Shown here: piece after piece, positions 63,176-64,000 of the stretch | Position numbering within the stretch: position 1 is the first letter of the stretch | Layout: each line of letters opens with the position of its first letter | Origin: Asparagopsis taxiformis | Lineage: Eukaryota > Rhodophyta > Florideophyceae > Bonnemaisoniales > Bonnemaisoniaceae | DNA: 64,000 nt | Direction of reading: 5' to 3' | Assembly: GCA_030407315.1 (NCBI GenBank) | Contig: JALQPE010001039.1 | Location: forward strand, 1 to 64,000 | The notes under the pieces: model-generated | What the model saw: only the letters and a program-made list of their open reading frames with translations | What the model was told of the DNA's origin: nothing | The model's database searches: none | Program-made: the position numbers and the translations under genes

Positions 63176-64000
63176 AGACGAATTCTGGAGTTCCCATATG
63201 GGAATATACGGAAATGGCATGGGAATTTTGTGCGCATGGCTGGGCAGAGGGAGCGGTGTTCGCACGGAGCCTTTGTTTATCACACGCTGCCCAGGGAGCA
63301 TGTGCAAACCTTACAGTAAAGACAAATGGCATGAATAGTTTTAGGAATTGTGTTACGGTGATTTCAATGCTAAGTAAAAGAGTCACGGTTCTTCGTGCAC
63401 TCGTAACGCGTCAAGTGAAAGACAGTTGTCTCGAAATCTCGACTCTGGGATATGAGCTCGTATCTCAACGAGATCGTGTGCGGATGTAGCTGCATACAGC
63501 GTTCAGATGACATACGCTGCGGGCAGCCACGCAGGATGTTTCACATCAACCTTCTATCTACTTCATCACTCCAATCATTTTCTGCTTTGAAGTGGCCCAG
63601 ATACCAGTGCAGCTACATTGGTCGTGATTATCGTAGCTGCATTGTCTGTGTCATTCTTTCGCAATCGAAAGGCGCAAGTCGGAAACCGCAAGTTCACAGC
63701 ACAATGGCGCTATCTTGAATCAAACAATAGAAATGCACTGCGTTTATGAGACAGACAACAAGGCGCATCTTGTACACGAAAAAGAAGCCAGCACATCGCG
63801 TGTGGAGGGTACATCTCATCGTGCAATTTGCCACTAATCTAAGATATGAACTGCATATACCAACGAGATTTTCGAAGAGTGACGGCTGCACAGAAAAACA
63901 AACCCCTGCAGTCGAAACTACCCGACGATAGTCGATGATGTGAAGGATGCAGAGAAAGGTGTGACAGACAGGTACAAATGAAAGCAGAGGAAAGTTCTCG
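63176..64000. other. No gene recognised
   Basis: Unique DNA beyond the outer edge of the duplication. Short ORFs only, and no repeat or RNA gene visible. Confidence 0.5.

Overview
The window is eukaryotic nuclear DNA, most likely from a red alga (inference). Genes are intronless or nearly so, AATAAA-type poly(A) signals follow several of them, one gene encodes a short protein with a plastid-transit-like leader, and a tRNA-Cys(GCA) gene carries about 13 extra nucleotides in its D-loop. D-loop (ectopic) tRNA introns are an established peculiarity of red algae. No rRNA, CRISPR or bacterial operon structure is visible.

Layout. 1-1.2 kb: the 3' end of a decayed gene fusing an N4/N6-type DNA methyltransferase to a SET domain. 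1.8-4.1 kb: an unknown two-frame gene whose halves overlap at a canonical A AAA AAG slippery heptamer. 4.2-7.2 kb (minus): a Tnp2/Plavaka-type DNA transposase in two frames. 7.9-10.3 kb: several tandem-repeat families, one with intron-like units, and a broken unknown ORF. 10.5-16 kb: a ParB-like-domain gene and a 2-oxoglutarate/Fe(II) dioxygenase-like gene, bracketed by clusters of a 37-bp hairpin palindrome. 16-19.9 kb (minus): a second Tnp2-type transposase interrupted by one in-frame TGA. 20.8-22.4 kb: foldback DNA and a 12-copy 35-bp minisatellite. 23.2-28.6 kb: a Copia retrotransposon with 110-bp LTRs and a 5-bp target duplication, whose pol is dead. 30 kb: a secreted cysteine-rich protein gene.

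35.7-63.2 kb is a large imperfect inverted duplication. The left arm (35.7-41.4 kb) and right arm (48.4-63.2 kb) carry the same gene order: a truncated WD40 gene, a complete 387-residue WD40 gene, and two paralogous small basic proteins. The right arm was enlarged by a 3.7-kb segment holding another WD40 gene and by a young 5.5-kb chromodomain Gypsy element. The 7-kb spacer between the arms holds a hAT transposon with perfect 8-bp target duplications, the plastid-leader protein and the tRNA-Cys gene.

Most of the DNA is mobile-element derived. The most unusual cargo is chromatin and DNA-modification type: methyltransferase-SET, and ParB plus dioxygenase, both next to Tnp2-type transposases. 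Fungal KDZ transposons carry TET/JBP dioxygenases, so a comparable association is possible here, but this is inference. Many large ORFs are broken by single shifts or stops, so most non-WD40 genes are best read as relics or as genes needing recoding.
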